Positions 1 to 8,782 of a stretch of 35,565 nt of DNA are shown one piece after another. The number at the start of each line of letters is the position of its first letter. Positions within the stretch are counted from its first letter, which is position 1. The position numbers were made by a program, and so were the translations under genes. This DNA is from Mariaggregatimicrobium sp964498785 (GTDB lineage: Bacteria; Zhuqueibacterota; Zhuqueibacteria; Thermofontimicrobiales; Thiofontviventaceae). The DNA is taken from positions 1 through 35,565 of the forward strand of contig CAZCJL010000067.1 in assembly GCA_964498785.1 (NCBI GenBank), written 5' to 3'. The notes beneath the pieces were generated by a model that worked only from the letters and a program-made list of their open reading frames with translations, was not told the origin of the DNA and searched no databases.

Positions 1-415
1 ACTTCCCGACTTCGCTCGAAGTGACACCTACGGAATCTGTTTAAATACGACATAGAGGCAAGCGCCCATATCTACCATAAAATATTGAGAAGATACAAAA
101 ATTTTCTGCTTAAATTAAATGAACGTTCCGCAGTGAATCGCCATTAGAACGTGTCCAGGAACTCAAGAATCATTGAAAAAATCCTTGCCAGGGTTAAATA
201 GCGATCCAATATATCGGCCACTTCCTTTTGAAAACATTCGCAAGGTTATCCAGGAAAGCCTTTTTTCCGATTCTCTGTAATGCATACATGCTCATGTGGC
301 GCACAGCATCATTGCATTCCAACTCTTAATAAAATTTATAGTTATAATTATATTTTTTATTTTAGTTTAGAATTTCAGGTAGGATTTTATTTTTTAAATC
401 CGTTAAAATTTTTAT
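1..415. other. Gene-free left end with repeat and degenerate sequence
   Basis: I see no intact gene here. Bases 1-40 read, on the - strand, as a dispersed-repeat style palindrome (ACTTCG-AG-CGAAGT core). Bases 44-101 are one copy of an inverted repeat that recurs at the right end. On the - strand 194-325 is open for 43 codons between stops and gives a helical, HEAT-like run (VRHMSMYALQRIGKKA), but it has no start codon or ribosome binding site. It may be a fragment of a decayed gene or chance. The rest is AT-rich without recognisable structure. Confidence 0.5.
44..101 (-). repeat. Left copy of a 58-bp terminal inverted repeat
   Basis: This stretch matches the reverse complement of 35508-35565 at 56 of 58 positions. 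Read on the - strand it holds a -10-like TATCTT followed 12 nt later by ATGGTAGATATGGGCGCTTG, which opens a 17-codon frame that stops at TAG. It is probably a dispersed repeat with copies elsewhere in the genome. I do not recognise the family. Confidence 0.8.
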
Positions 416-444
416 TTGACAATGACTATTTTTATTAGTATCTT
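416..444 (+). promoter_or_regulatory. Sigma-70-like promoter for the polyprenyl synthase operon
   Basis: TTGACA at 416-421, a 17-nt spacer and TATCTT at 439-444. The expected start of transcription is near 451, which leaves a leader of about 40 nt to the GTG at 491. The -10 sequence TATCTT recurs at other candidate promoters in this window, which supports the call. Confidence 0.65.
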
Positions 445-490
445 TAGTAATTAATTTTTAAACGGTAGATCATTATTTTCGGAGCGATAA

Positions 491-1465
491 GTGACATTGG
501 AGGAAATTCGCAAACCCGTATTGGAAGATTTGGAAAAAGTAGAAAACGAGTTTCTCAAATTATTACAATCCGATATTTCTCTAATTGAAGACGTAATTAC
601 TCACATTTCAAAATTCAAAGGGAAACGGCTTCGACCGATTTTGCTTTTATTATGTAGCGGATTGCAGGGTGGTGTTACAGAATACTCAATAAAAGCCGCA
701 ACAATTGTCGAATTACTACATACAGCAACATTGATTCACGATGATGTTGTGGATAAATCTGAAATGAGAAGAGGTGGTCCGTCCGTTAATTCGATTTGGA
801 CAAATAAAATATCGATTCTGATCGGTGATTACATTTTTGCTTCTGTACTCTGGGGATTAACCGGTTTGAAAGATATTGAAATGATTCATGTTCTTTCGGA
901 TGTTGCAAAACGAATGAGTCAGGGAGAATTGCTTCAACTGGAGCAGGGGCAAAATTGTGAAATGGATGAAGACGTATATTTTCGGTTAATTTCCGACAAA
1001 ACTGCATCCTTAATTGATGCGACCTGTCATTTGGGAGCGCTAACTTCAGCAAATGCGGATAACGCGCATGTCGAAAATCTGAAAAAATTTGGCGAGTATT
1101 TAGGAATTGCATTTCAAATTAAAGATGATCTTCTCGATTTTACCGGGAATCAATTCAAAATGGGAAAGCCGACATCAAAGGATATCATCGAAAATACTAT
1201 TACCCTGCCACTGATTTACGGATTTAAAAAATCCACAAATAATAATCATCATAAAATTCATAGTGTTCTGCAAAATGGTATCACCGAAAACGATGTTGAA
1301 TTTGTGCGCCAATTTGCCAAAGAATCCGGTGGCCTGGAATATGCAACACGAAAAGCCGAGTACTATACGAACAAAGCATTAGCCTGTTTGGAAAGGTATG
1401 ATGACACGGATTTCAGAAAATCTTTAATTGAATTAACCTATTTTATTACCTCACGAGAAAATTAG
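491..1465 (+). CDS. Polyprenyl diphosphate synthase (octaprenyl/heptaprenyl type)
   Basis: A 324-aa trans-isoprenyl diphosphate synthase that adds isopentenyl diphosphate units to an allylic primer, giving the long prenyl tail of menaquinone or ubiquinone. Both aspartate-rich motifs are present: DDVVD within LIHDDVVDKSEMRRGG and DDLLD within FQIKDDLLDF. The RG-GPSVN segment and the GKRLRP motif near residue 45 are also typical. The start is GTG with GGAG six bases upstream. Chain length cannot be read safely from the sequence. The next gene, apbE, starts immediately after the stop, so the two are probably co-transcribed from the promoter at 416-444. Length and motifs are normal for the family. 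Confidence 0.93.
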   Translation: MTLEEIRKPVLEDLEKVENEFLKLLQSDISLIEDVITHISKFKGKRLRPILLLLCSGLQGGVTEYSIKAATIVELLHTATLIHDDVVDKSEMRRGGPSVNSIWTNKISILIGDYIFASVLWGLTGLKDIEMIHVLSDVAKRMSQGELLQLEQGQNCEMDEDVYFRLISDKTASLIDATCHLGALTSANADNAHVENLKKFGEYLGIAFQIKDDLLDFTGNQFKMGKPTSKDIIENTITLPLIYGFKKSTNNNHHKIHSVLQNGITENDVEFVRQFAKESGGLEYATRKAEYYTNKALACLERYDDTDFRKSLIELTYFITSREN

Positions 1466-2488
1466 ATGAAGCATTATTGTTTGTATTGTATTATAATTGT
1501 GTTGTTATTTGTCATATTTATCTCTTGTAATAGCGAGCCTCCAGTAAAGCCTGTTGAAGAAACCCGCATAATGATGGACACATTTGTCACCATCACGATT
1601 TATAATGATTATTTTACAAAGGAACAGGCAAACACGATTATCGATGAAGCATTTGCTGCAATGTCTCGTGTTGATACACTTGCGAATAATTATAATGATT
1701 CCAGTAAAGTATCATTGCTAAACAAACAAGCACAAATCGACTTTGTTCAGGTAACGCCCGATTTAGTGTATTTAGTGAAAAAAAGCATTGAAATTGCAGA
1801 TATTTCCAATGGTGCATTTGATATCACAATTACACCCTTAATCGAGCTTTGGCCATTTAATGATGATAATCCAATCCGGCCATCGAAAAAAGAAATTCAG
1901 AATGCGTTGATTTATGTGAATTATAAAGCGATTCATATTGAAGATAACAAAATTAAATTTAACGATCCTTTCATTAAAATAGATTTAGGAGGAATTGCCA
2001 AAGGATTTGCCGTAGACAGGGCGATGGAAGTTCTGGTTAAGCACGGCGTTCGTGATGCATTGATTAATGCCGGTGGCGATATTAAAGCAATTTGCAGCAC
2101 ATTAACTCAGTCACGTCGAAAGGTCTGGATTCGTCATCCCCGACAACGGGAAAAATTGTACGGTTATTTTCAAATGGATAACGGAAGTGTTGCGACATCA
2201 GGAGATTACGAGCGATATGTTGAAATCGATTCTGTGCGGTATCATCATATTATTGATCCGAAAACAGGTTATCCTGCAACACCTTGTATTAGTGTTACTG
2301 TTCAGGCACAAGATGCAACCACTGCTGATGCACTGGCAACTGCCGTATTTGTGAAAGGGCAGGAAAAAGGCATGGTGCTTCTTAATAAGTTGGATAATGT
2401 GGAGGGAGTTATTTTATTCGCAGAGGAAGGTGGAATTAAGCATGTGGTATCGGAGGGACTGAAAGACAAGTTTTTTACAGTCGACTAA
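1466..2488 (+). CDS. apbE: FAD:protein FMN transferase, ApbE lipoprotein
   Basis: A 340-aa ApbE-family protein. These enzymes use FAD to attach FMN covalently to a threonine of target proteins such as Nqr/Rnf subunits, outside the cytoplasmic membrane. The N-terminus is a lipoprotein signal ending in the lipobox FISC with Cys21. Family features follow in order: MMDTFVTITIY, NNYNDSSKVSLLN, GAFDITITPLIELW, the flavin-binding run KIDLGGIAKGFAVDRA, ALINAGGDI, ATSGDYERY with HHIIDPKTGYPA, and the metal-site segment DATTADALATA. The gene starts on the base after the upstream stop. No Nqr or Rnf target is encoded in the window. Family assignment is secure; the physiological target is unknown. Confidence 0.95.
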   Translation: MKHYCLYCIIIVLLFVIFISCNSEPPVKPVEETRIMMDTFVTITIYNDYFTKEQANTIIDEAFAAMSRVDTLANNYNDSSKVSLLNKQAQIDFVQVTPDLVYLVKKSIEIADISNGAFDITITPLIELWPFNDDNPIRPSKKEIQNALIYVNYKAIHIEDNKIKFNDPFIKIDLGGIAKGFAVDRAMEVLVKHGVRDALINAGGDIKAICSTLTQSRRKVWIRHPRQREKLYGYFQMDNGSVATSGDYERYVEIDSVRYHHIIDPKTGYPATPCISVTVQAQDATTADALATAVFVKGQEKGMVLLNKLDNVEGVILFAEEGGIKHVVSEGLKDKFFTVD

Positions 2489-2533
2489 AATAATCCAACT
2501 AACAACTTGAATTAGCAGCAAAGGAGTAACATA

Positions 2534-3469
2534 ATGCCAAGAACTTTAGTGACAGGTGGTGCGGGATTCTTAGGATCGCATTTATGTGAGTACCTTCTGA
2601 ATAAAGGGCATCAGGTAATTGCAATAGATAACCTGTTAACAGGAACGATTGCGAATATTGAACACTTGCAACATGAAAATTTTAAATTTATAAAACACGA
2701 TGTAACGGAATATATCTATATCGCAGGTGAAATCGATTATGTATTACATTTCGCCTCACCGGCAAGTCCGTTAGATTATCTTCAATTGCCGATTCAGACC
2801 TTAAAAGTAGGCGCGTTAGGAACGCATAAGGCGCTGGGATTAGCATTGTCAAAAAAGGCAACATTTCTGATCGCTTCAACCTCGGAAATTTACGGTGATC
2901 CGCTAAAACATCCACAGAATGAAAATTACTGGGGACACGTTAATCCGGTAGGACCACGGGGCGTTTATGATGAAGCCAAACGTTTTGCAGAAGCATTGAC
3001 AATGGCCTACCATCGCTACCACGGTGTTGATACCAAAATTGTCCGTATTTTTAATACTTATGGTCCGCGAATGCGCCCCAATGACGGACGAGCTATTCCC
3101 ACGTTTGTTCCGCAGGCATTGAACAACGAGCCGATTACAGTATTTGGAGACGGATCGCAAACACGTAGTTTTTGTTATGTTTCGGATTTAGTGGAAGGTA
3201 TTTACAGGTTATTGGTCTCTGATATTAATGACCCGGTCAATATCGGAAATCCCACTGAAATGACGATTAAAGAAATGGCGGAAACTGTGATCCGGGTGAC
3301 TGATAGTAAAAGTGACATTATTTATAAACCGCTACCAGAAGATGACCCCAAAGTACGGCAACCGGATATCACAAAAGCCAAAAAATTGTTAGGGTGGGAA
3401 CCAACGTTTTGTTTTGAAGATGGATTAAAAAAGACTGTCGAATGGTTTAAAACACAGAAAATTAAATAG
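2534..3469 (+). CDS. NAD-dependent epimerase/dehydratase, UDP-glucuronate decarboxylase type
   Basis: A 311-aa extended short-chain dehydrogenase. It has the Rossmann motif TGGAGFLGSHLCEYLL at residues 8-23, the catalytic pair as YDEAK preceded by the serine/threonine run IASTSEIYGDP, and RIFNTYGPRMRPNDGR. This pattern closely matches UDP-glucuronate decarboxylases (UXS, UDP-xylose synthase), which turn UDP-glucuronate into UDP-xylose with bound NAD. A plain sugar-nucleotide 4-epimerase is less likely. AAGGAG sits just before the ATG. A glycosyltransferase follows, which fits envelope polysaccharide synthesis. A terminator-like hairpin lies directly downstream. Confidence 0.9.
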   Translation: MPRTLVTGGAGFLGSHLCEYLLNKGHQVIAIDNLLTGTIANIEHLQHENFKFIKHDVTEYIYIAGEIDYVLHFASPASPLDYLQLPIQTLKVGALGTHKALGLALSKKATFLIASTSEIYGDPLKHPQNENYWGHVNPVGPRGVYDEAKRFAEALTMAYHRYHGVDTKIVRIFNTYGPRMRPNDGRAIPTFVPQALNNEPITVFGDGSQTRSFCYVSDLVEGIYRLLVSDINDPVNIGNPTEMTIKEMAETVIRVTDSKSDIIYKPLPEDDPKVRQPDITKAKKLLGWEPTFCFEDGLKKTVEWFKTQKIK

Positions 3470-3490
3470 ATTCTTTCAGTGAAAAAGAAC

Positions 3491-3533
3491 TGGAATTTCC
3501 GGGGAAACAGTCCCCCGGAACATTCCATTTTTT
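3491..3533 (+). terminator. Terminator-like hairpin directly before the next start codon
   Basis: The arms TGGAATTTCCGGGG and CCCCGGAACATTCCA pair with a single bulged base around a loop of about 8 nt, and TTTTTT follows at 3528-3533. It looks like an intrinsic terminator for the epimerase gene. The next possible start, ATG 3534, touches the T run, so it could instead act as an attenuator for the downstream genes. Confidence 0.75.
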
Positions 3534-4601
3534 ATGAACAGAATTGTTGATGTAATGATTGAGCCTGAAAAAATATTAATTATCAGACTGAGTTCGATTG
3601 GTGACGTGCTACTCACAACAGCCCTGATACGGACGCTGAAAAAACGTTTCCCAAATAGCAAAATTGATTTTGTTATTAAAAAACAATTTAAACAGTTGAT
3701 TGCCTGGCATCCCTCTTTAAATACAATTTATGCTTACCCAAAAAAGGGAACTAAAAACAGCTTAAAGGAAATTAAACATCGTATCAAAGCTCAACAATAT
3801 GATATTATTTTTGATATTCATAAAAATTTCAGAAGCCTTTATTTGCGGTCGGGCAGCAAAGCTGGCAAAATTTTTAAGTTTAAGAAGTTCATTTTTAAAC
3901 GCTGGTTATTAATCCATTGTAAAATTGATTTGTATAAACAGGTAACCCCTATCTACCAACGATATATTGATAGCGGCAGAAAGCTGGGAATTAAATACGA
4001 CGAGCGCGGACTGGACATTTATATTCCTGAATCGATTCGGGAAGCAATAAATCAACAATGGGAAAAAATTCTCGCTTCTCATACTAATTTAATAATCGGA
4101 ATTGCGCCTGGCGCCAGTTTAAAAACAAAACGCTGGCATGTTGATGGATTCAAAACAGTGATTGCACAATTACTTGAAAAATATCCGCAGGCTTGCATTC
4201 TGCTGTTTGGAGATAAAAATGATCAGGAAATTACAAGGGAATTAATGGTAGATACCAATCCCCGACTATTTGACGTTGCCGGGAAATACTCATTATTGGA
4301 AACCGCGGCATTGATGGATTATTGTAAACTGGTCATAACAAACGACACGGGATTAATGCATCTCGCTTCTGCGCTAAATAAGAAAGTGATAGCACTATTT
4401 GGGTCTACAACGGAACATTTAGGATTTTTCCCTTGTAATAAAGAGGCAGTTGTCATCCAGAATAATAATTTAAAATGTCGGCCATGTTCACATGTGGGGC
4501 GTAGCGAATGCCCCAAAAAACATTTTAAATGTATGTTAGAAATTCAGGCTGCCGACGTTCTTAAAGCGATTCACTTATTAACCAACAGTGGAGGTGATTA
4601 A
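3534..4601 (+). CDS. Glycosyltransferase family 9 (heptosyltransferase-like)
   Basis: A 355-aa GT-B fold enzyme of the heptosyltransferase family (WaaC/WaaF/RfaF), which transfers ADP-heptose or a related sugar to lipid A core. Visible features are LIIRLSSIGDVLLTTALIRTL at the N-terminus, IAPGASLKTKRWHVDGF in the centre, VITNDTGLMHLASALNKKVIALFGST in the donor site, and the cysteine-bearing tail KCRPCSHVGRSECPKKHFKCM seen in heptosyltransferase II-like proteins. The start is uncertain: ATG 3534 abuts the T run of the preceding hairpin, and ATG 3555 gives a more usual N-terminus (348 aa). Neither has a strong ribosome site. The Shine-Dalgarno site of the next gene lies inside its last codons. 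The exact acceptor is unknown. Confidence 0.88.
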   Translation: MNRIVDVMIEPEKILIIRLSSIGDVLLTTALIRTLKKRFPNSKIDFVIKKQFKQLIAWHPSLNTIYAYPKKGTKNSLKEIKHRIKAQQYDIIFDIHKNFRSLYLRSGSKAGKIFKFKKFIFKRWLLIHCKIDLYKQVTPIYQRYIDSGRKLGIKYDERGLDIYIPESIREAINQQWEKILASHTNLIIGIAPGASLKTKRWHVDGFKTVIAQLLEKYPQACILLFGDKNDQEITRELMVDTNPRLFDVAGKYSLLETAALMDYCKLVITNDTGLMHLASALNKKVIALFGSTTEHLGFFPCNKEAVVIQNNNLKCRPCSHVGRSECPKKHFKCMLEIQAADVLKAIHLLTNSGGD

Positions 4602-4605
4602 CATA

Positions 4606-4953
4606 TTGGAATCTGAAGCGTTAGCGCAATACATTGCCCGCCTGACGTTAGAGAAAAAGGCAGAAGATGTTCGAATAATGGATCTACGGGAATTGACAAC
4701 AATAACCGATTATTTCGTTATCTGTTCCGGAGATTCCGAAGTTCAGACTAAAGCAATTAACGATCATATTCATGAAGAATTGCGCAAAGATAAAATCAAA
4801 ATTTATCATTCCGATGACAAATCCTTTGAATGGATTGTGCTGGATTTAATCGATGTTGTTGTTCATATTTTTAAACCTGAAATCAGACAATACTACGCCC
4901 TGGAAAAATTATGGGGTGACGCTAAAGTAGTGGATTTTGAAAATGAAAATTGA
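4606..4953 (+). CDS. rsfS: Ribosomal silencing factor RsfS (Iojap/YbeB)
   Basis: A 115-aa protein of the RsfS/Iojap family, which binds ribosomal protein L14 and blocks subunit joining when nutrients are scarce. It carries the family core: KKAEDVRIMDLRELT, ITDYFVICSGDSEVQTKAI, FEWIVLDLIDVVVHIF and YYALEKLWGDA. I chose the TTG start at 4606 because a perfect GGAGGTGAT lies at 4590-4598, seven bases ahead, inside the end of the glycosyltransferase gene. An upstream in-frame GTG at 4588 would place that site inside the gene. The frame overlaps the argS start, so the genes are translationally linked. Confidence 0.92.
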   Translation: MESEALAQYIARLTLEKKAEDVRIMDLRELTTITDYFVICSGDSEVQTKAINDHIHEELRKDKIKIYHSDDKSFEWIVLDLIDVVVHIFKPEIRQYYALEKLWGDAKVVDFENEN

Positions 4954-6595
4954 AAAATATCTGACTGAAATTCTGAAAAATTCGCTTGCAAAATTTGATT
5001 ATTACGACGCTGCAAACGTTGATATCTATTTAGAACGGCCAAAACTAAAAGAACACGGTGATTTTTCCACAAACCTTGCAATGCAGCTACCTGCGTTTGC
5101 AAAAAAAGCGCCCCGAAAAATTGCCGAAGAAATCATTCAATCATTAACCGATGATTCCCACATCATTGAAAAAGTGGAGATCGCCGGCCCGGGATTTATT
5201 AACTTTTTTCTGGGTATGGGATATTATCAATCAGCGCTAACAGAGATTATTGACGCCGGAGATGATTTTGGCAAAAGCAACCGGGGACAATCAAAAAAAA
5301 TACAGGTGGAGTTTGTGAGTGCAAACCCCACAGGTCCGTTAAACGTTGTTAGCGCACGGGCTGCTGCTGTGGGAGATGTAATGGTCAATTTGTTCAATAC
5401 TGTCGGATTTAAAGCAGAACGTGAATTTTATGTGAATGACGCCGGCAGACAAATTCGACTGCTTGGGGAATCAGTCAGTGCTCGCTATACGGAGCTCTTT
5501 GACCAGAAAGAAAACTTTCCGCCGGATGGATATCACGGCGAATATGTTATCGATATTGCAAAGGAAATCGCAGAGAAGGACGGCGATACATACACAAAAT
5601 TACCGGTCGAAGAACGCCAGGAAAAACTCGGTCAAATGGCTCTTTCCAAAATGCTCGATTCGCACAGGGAGATGATGGATCTTTATGGCGTGAAATTCGA
5701 TAACTGGTACCGGGAAAGCGCATTGCGAAAAGAAAACGCGCATGAGCCTGTTCTGAAAGAACTGGACGAAAAGGGATTTACTTATGAAGAAGACGGTGCT
5801 ATCTGGTTTAAATCCACAAAATTCGGAGATGATAAAGACCGCGTGCTGGTCACCCAGGATGGAAATCCGACCTATTTTCTGATTGATATAGCCTATCATA
5901 AAACAAAATACGACCGTGGTTTTGAAAAACTGTATGATTTGTGGGGACCCGATCATCACGGATATATCGCCAGAATGTCGGCAGCGGTTCAGGCGATGGG
6001 ATATGCAAAAGATAGTTTTCAGGTAGAAATAATTCAGCAGGTAAATTTGCTGCGCAGCGGTGAGGTGATTAAAATGTCAAAACGCGCCGGAAAAATTATC
6101 GAAATGCAGGAAGTCATTGAAGAAGTCGGCGTCGATGCGGCGCGGTTCTTTTTCGTGAATCGTAAAATAACCAGCCACCTCGATTTTGATATTGACCTTG
6201 CTAAAAAACAGAGTGATGAAAATCCGGTCTATTATCTGCAGTATGCTTATGCACGTATTTGCAGTATATTGAATTTCGCACATGACAATAGGATTGATTT
6301 AAATGCTACTGCCCAACTTGAACTTCTGAATAAGCCCGAAGAAAAGAATTTAATCAGCACGTTACTACAGCTTCCGGACGCCATCTCTAAAGCCGCACTC
6401 TCGCTTGATATTCATATTGTGCCGAACTATTTGCATGAGTTAGCATCTGTTTTTCATCGTTTCTATCACTTCCATAAAGTCGTGTCTGATGATGTTGAAC
6501 TTTCAAAAGCGAGATTAGCGCTGGTAAAAGCAACGCACATTGTTTTAGCAAACGGTTTCAGGATTCTTGGTATTTCTGCACCGGAAAAAATGTAA
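4943..6595 (+). CDS. argS: Arginyl-tRNA synthetase
   Basis: A 550-aa class I aminoacyl-tRNA synthetase that charges tRNA-Arg. The N-terminal tRNA-recognition domain, the catalytic Rossmann domain and the C-terminal DALR anticodon-binding domain are all present and length is normal. The KMSK loop is intact as KMSKR (about residues 377-381). The first class I signature is odd: SANPTGPL (126-133) is followed by NVVS where H-[IV]-G-H is usual. LWGPDHHGYIARM and PVYYLQYAYARI are further family segments. I chose ATG 4943; an in-frame TTG at 4937 is also possible. It overlaps rsfS by 11 nt. Confidence 0.95.
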   Translation: MKIEKYLTEILKNSLAKFDYYDAANVDIYLERPKLKEHGDFSTNLAMQLPAFAKKAPRKIAEEIIQSLTDDSHIIEKVEIAGPGFINFFLGMGYYQSALTEIIDAGDDFGKSNRGQSKKIQVEFVSANPTGPLNVVSARAAAVGDVMVNLFNTVGFKAEREFYVNDAGRQIRLLGESVSARYTELFDQKENFPPDGYHGEYVIDIAKEIAEKDGDTYTKLPVEERQEKLGQMALSKMLDSHREMMDLYGVKFDNWYRESALRKENAHEPVLKELDEKGFTYEEDGAIWFKSTKFGDDKDRVLVTQDGNPTYFLIDIAYHKTKYDRGFEKLYDLWGPDHHGYIARMSAAVQAMGYAKDSFQVEIIQQVNLLRSGEVIKMSKRAGKIIEMQEVIEEVGVDAARFFFVNRKITSHLDFDIDLAKKQSDENPVYYLQYAYARICSILNFAHDNRIDLNATAQLELLNKPEEKNLISTLLQLPDAISKAALSLDIHIVPNYLHELASVFHRFYHFHKVVSDDVELSKARLALVKATHIVLANGFRILGISAPEKM

Positions 6596-6637
6596 ATTGA
6601 ATTAATTTGAAATGCAATTATTAAAAAAGGATATTAG

Positions 6638-7540
6638 ATGAGTGTTTTAGTAGTAGGATCCGCGGCTCTTGATTCGATCGAAACTCCCTTTGGTAAAGTA
6701 GAAAATGCCCTCGGCGGTTCAGCTATTTATTTCAGTTCTGCTGCAAATTATTTTACAAAAGTGCATGTTGTGGCTGTCGTTGGTCAGGATTTTCCAATGG
6801 ATGAAATTGACTATTTGAAGGAACGAAATGTCGATTTTTCCGGGTTGACTGTTGAAACGGGTAACACATTTCGCTGGGGAGGAAAATATCTTCTTGATCT
6901 AAATCAGCGGGAAACATTGTATACAGAACTAAATGTATTTGAAACATTTAATCCTACTTTACCGGAAAAATTCAGAGAAATCCCCTACGTTTTTTTGGCA
7001 AATATTCAGCCGGATCTCCAAATACGCGTATTAGAGCAGATGATAAATCCGAAACTTGTTGTAATGGATACCATGAATTTTTGGATCCAGGGAACACCGG
7101 ATTCGCTTAAAAAATTATTAAAAAAGATTGACATCCTGATTATTAATGATTCAGAAGCACGATTATTAGCGCAGGAAAGCAATCTGTTTAAAGCTGCTGA
7201 CGCCATTATTGAAATGGGCCCCAAAAGCCTTGTTATCAAAAAAGGAGAACATGGCGCACTGCTAATCGATAAAAATGTTTATTTCTGGGCCCCGGCCTAC
7301 CCGTTGAAAGATTTATTTGATCCGACGGGTGCAGGAGATACTTTTGCAGGAGGATTTGTTGGGTATCTTGCAAAAATGGATGACGTATCACCGCTAAATC
7401 TTCGCAAGGCGGTTATTTATGGGAGCACGCTCGCTTCGTTTAGTGTAGAAAAATTTAGCGTCGAAAGATTAAAAGAATTAACCGAACATGATATCAGCAG
7501 GCGGTATCATGAATTTCGAGAATTAATAAGGTTTGATTAA
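6638..7540 (+). CDS. PfkB-family carbohydrate kinase
   Basis: A 300-aa ribokinase/PfkB-family kinase that phosphorylates a sugar or nucleoside with ATP. The N-terminal glycine-rich part (GGSAIYFSSAANYF, VVAVVGQDFP) and the C-terminal signature DPTGAGDTFAGGFVGYLA (from Asp228, catalytic base Asp234) are intact. INDSEA and IKKGEHGALL are also family segments. The substrate cannot be told from sequence; similar proteins are annotated as adenosine kinase-like or sugar kinases. A GGA run lies upstream of the ATG. The stop is one base from the start of yjbQ, so the two are probably one transcript. Confidence 0.88.
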   Translation: MSVLVVGSAALDSIETPFGKVENALGGSAIYFSSAANYFTKVHVVAVVGQDFPMDEIDYLKERNVDFSGLTVETGNTFRWGGKYLLDLNQRETLYTELNVFETFNPTLPEKFREIPYVFLANIQPDLQIRVLEQMINPKLVVMDTMNFWIQGTPDSLKKLLKKIDILIINDSEARLLAQESNLFKAADAIIEMGPKSLVIKKGEHGALLIDKNVYFWAPAYPLKDLFDPTGAGDTFAGGFVGYLAKMDDVSPLNLRKAVIYGSTLASFSVEKFSVERLKELTEHDISRRYHEFRELIRFD

Positions 7541-7541
7541 A

Positions 7542-7964
7542 ATGGCTGTAATAACAGATTATATACAGATTTCGACTGAGGGATTTACGGATATTATCGA
7601 TATTACACCGGAAATCCGTGCTTCTCTAAAAAGAACCAAATTACGCAGTGGAACAATGACGGTTTTTATATCCGGTTCAACTGCCGGCGTAACAACAATT
7701 GAATACGAACCGGGTTTGCTCAAAGATTTGCCGGAAGCGTTGGAAAAAATTGCACCGGTTAATAAGCACTATCATCACGATGATACCTGGGGCGATGGAA
7801 ACGGTTTTTCACATGTTCGCGCCGCGATGGTGGGGTGTTCGCTCACAATTCCGTTCTCCGATGGACGATTATTACTGGGTACATGGCAACAGGTTGTTGT
7901 GATTGATTTTGATAATCGTTCAAGACATCGTGAGGTTGTGGTACAGATAATGGGTGAAAAATGA
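7542..7964 (+). CDS. YjbQ/UPF0047 family protein
   Basis: A 140-aa protein of the YjbQ (UPF0047) family. Members have shown weak thiamine-phosphate synthase activity in vitro, but their true role is not settled. Family segments are MTVFISGSTAGVTTIEYEPG, the histidine cluster KHYHHDDTWGDGNGFSHVRA, and LPFSDGR-like IPFSDGRLLLGTWQQVVVID near the end. I chose ATG 7542; a TTG at 7533 would overlap the kinase gene. It shares the ATGA overlap with the following ATPase gene. Confidence 0.88.
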   Translation: MAVITDYIQISTEGFTDIIDITPEIRASLKRTKLRSGTMTVFISGSTAGVTTIEYEPGLLKDLPEALEKIAPVNKHYHHDDTWGDGNGFSHVRAAMVGCSLTIPFSDGRLLLGTWQQVVVIDFDNRSRHREVVVQIMGEK

Positions 7965-8782
7965 TCAAACTGAAAAATGTGACATTTGGGTACGAATATA
8001 ATCGCGACGGTGAAATTGAAAATGCATTAGATCAGGTCAATCTGGAAATCCGCGATGGAGAATATGTGGCGATTATGGGACGCAACAGCTCTGGCAAAAC
8101 AACCCTCGCACGGTGCCTGAATGCACTTATAATTCCGGATGAAGGCGAAATTTCAGTTGACCAAATTACACCCGATGATTACGACGCCATTAATGCAATC
8201 CGGCGAAAAATCGGGATGGTTTTTCAAAATCCCGAAAACCAAATCGTTTCGACAACTGTTGAAAGAGAAATTGCCTTTGGTTTGGAGAATCTCGGCGTAC
8301 CGCCAGAAATCATGCATCAGGTTGTGGATGGAACATTAGCCCGATTCAATCTTGAAAAATATCGGAAACATCCGCCGCATCTTCTTTCTGGCGGCGAAAA
8401 ACAACGGCTTGCTTTAGCCGCGGTGATGGCAATGAATCCGAAATATCTTGTCTTAGATGAACCCACTGCAATGCTCGATCCGAAAAGCAGATCAGAACTG
8501 TTAACACTGTTAAAAGAAATTAAAGAAGACAATCGACGAAAGAAAATAGCGGATCAGATTACCATTATTCTGATTACACAATTCGCAGAAGAAACCCTGG
8601 ATGCAGACCGATTAATTGTTTTAAATAGTGGCAAAATTGCTTACGACGATGCACCGGACATCGTGTTTCAAAATGTAGAGCATCTAAAAGAGATCGGATT
8701 GGAAGTGCCTGTAGAATTCGAGGTCGGACTAATGTTGGTCGAAATGGGCTATTCAATAGATCCATTGAAAAATTTTAAATAA
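7961..8782 (+). CDS. Energy-coupling factor type ABC ATPase (EcfA-like)
   Basis: A 273-aa ATP-binding subunit of the EcfA/CbiO type, which powers uptake of vitamins or metal ions through an EcfT membrane subunit and a substrate-binding S subunit. Walker A is GRNSSGKTT (residues 40-48), the Q-loop FQNPENQ, the signature LSGGEKQRLALA and Walker B YLVLDEPTAMLDP. The switch position is unusual: LITQFAEET where the family normally has ITH. No EcfT or S subunit is encoded in the window, so the partner must lie elsewhere or be absent. It overlaps yjbQ by 4 nt and ends at a two-way terminator. Confidence 0.88.
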   Translation: MIKLKNVTFGYEYNRDGEIENALDQVNLEIRDGEYVAIMGRNSSGKTTLARCLNALIIPDEGEISVDQITPDDYDAINAIRRKIGMVFQNPENQIVSTTVEREIAFGLENLGVPPEIMHQVVDGTLARFNLEKYRKHPPHLLSGGEKQRLALAAVMAMNPKYLVLDEPTAMLDPKSRSELLTLLKEIKEDNRRKKIADQITIILITQFAEETLDADRLIVLNSGKIAYDDAPDIVFQNVEHLKEIGLEVPVEFEVGLMLVEMGYSIDPLKNFK

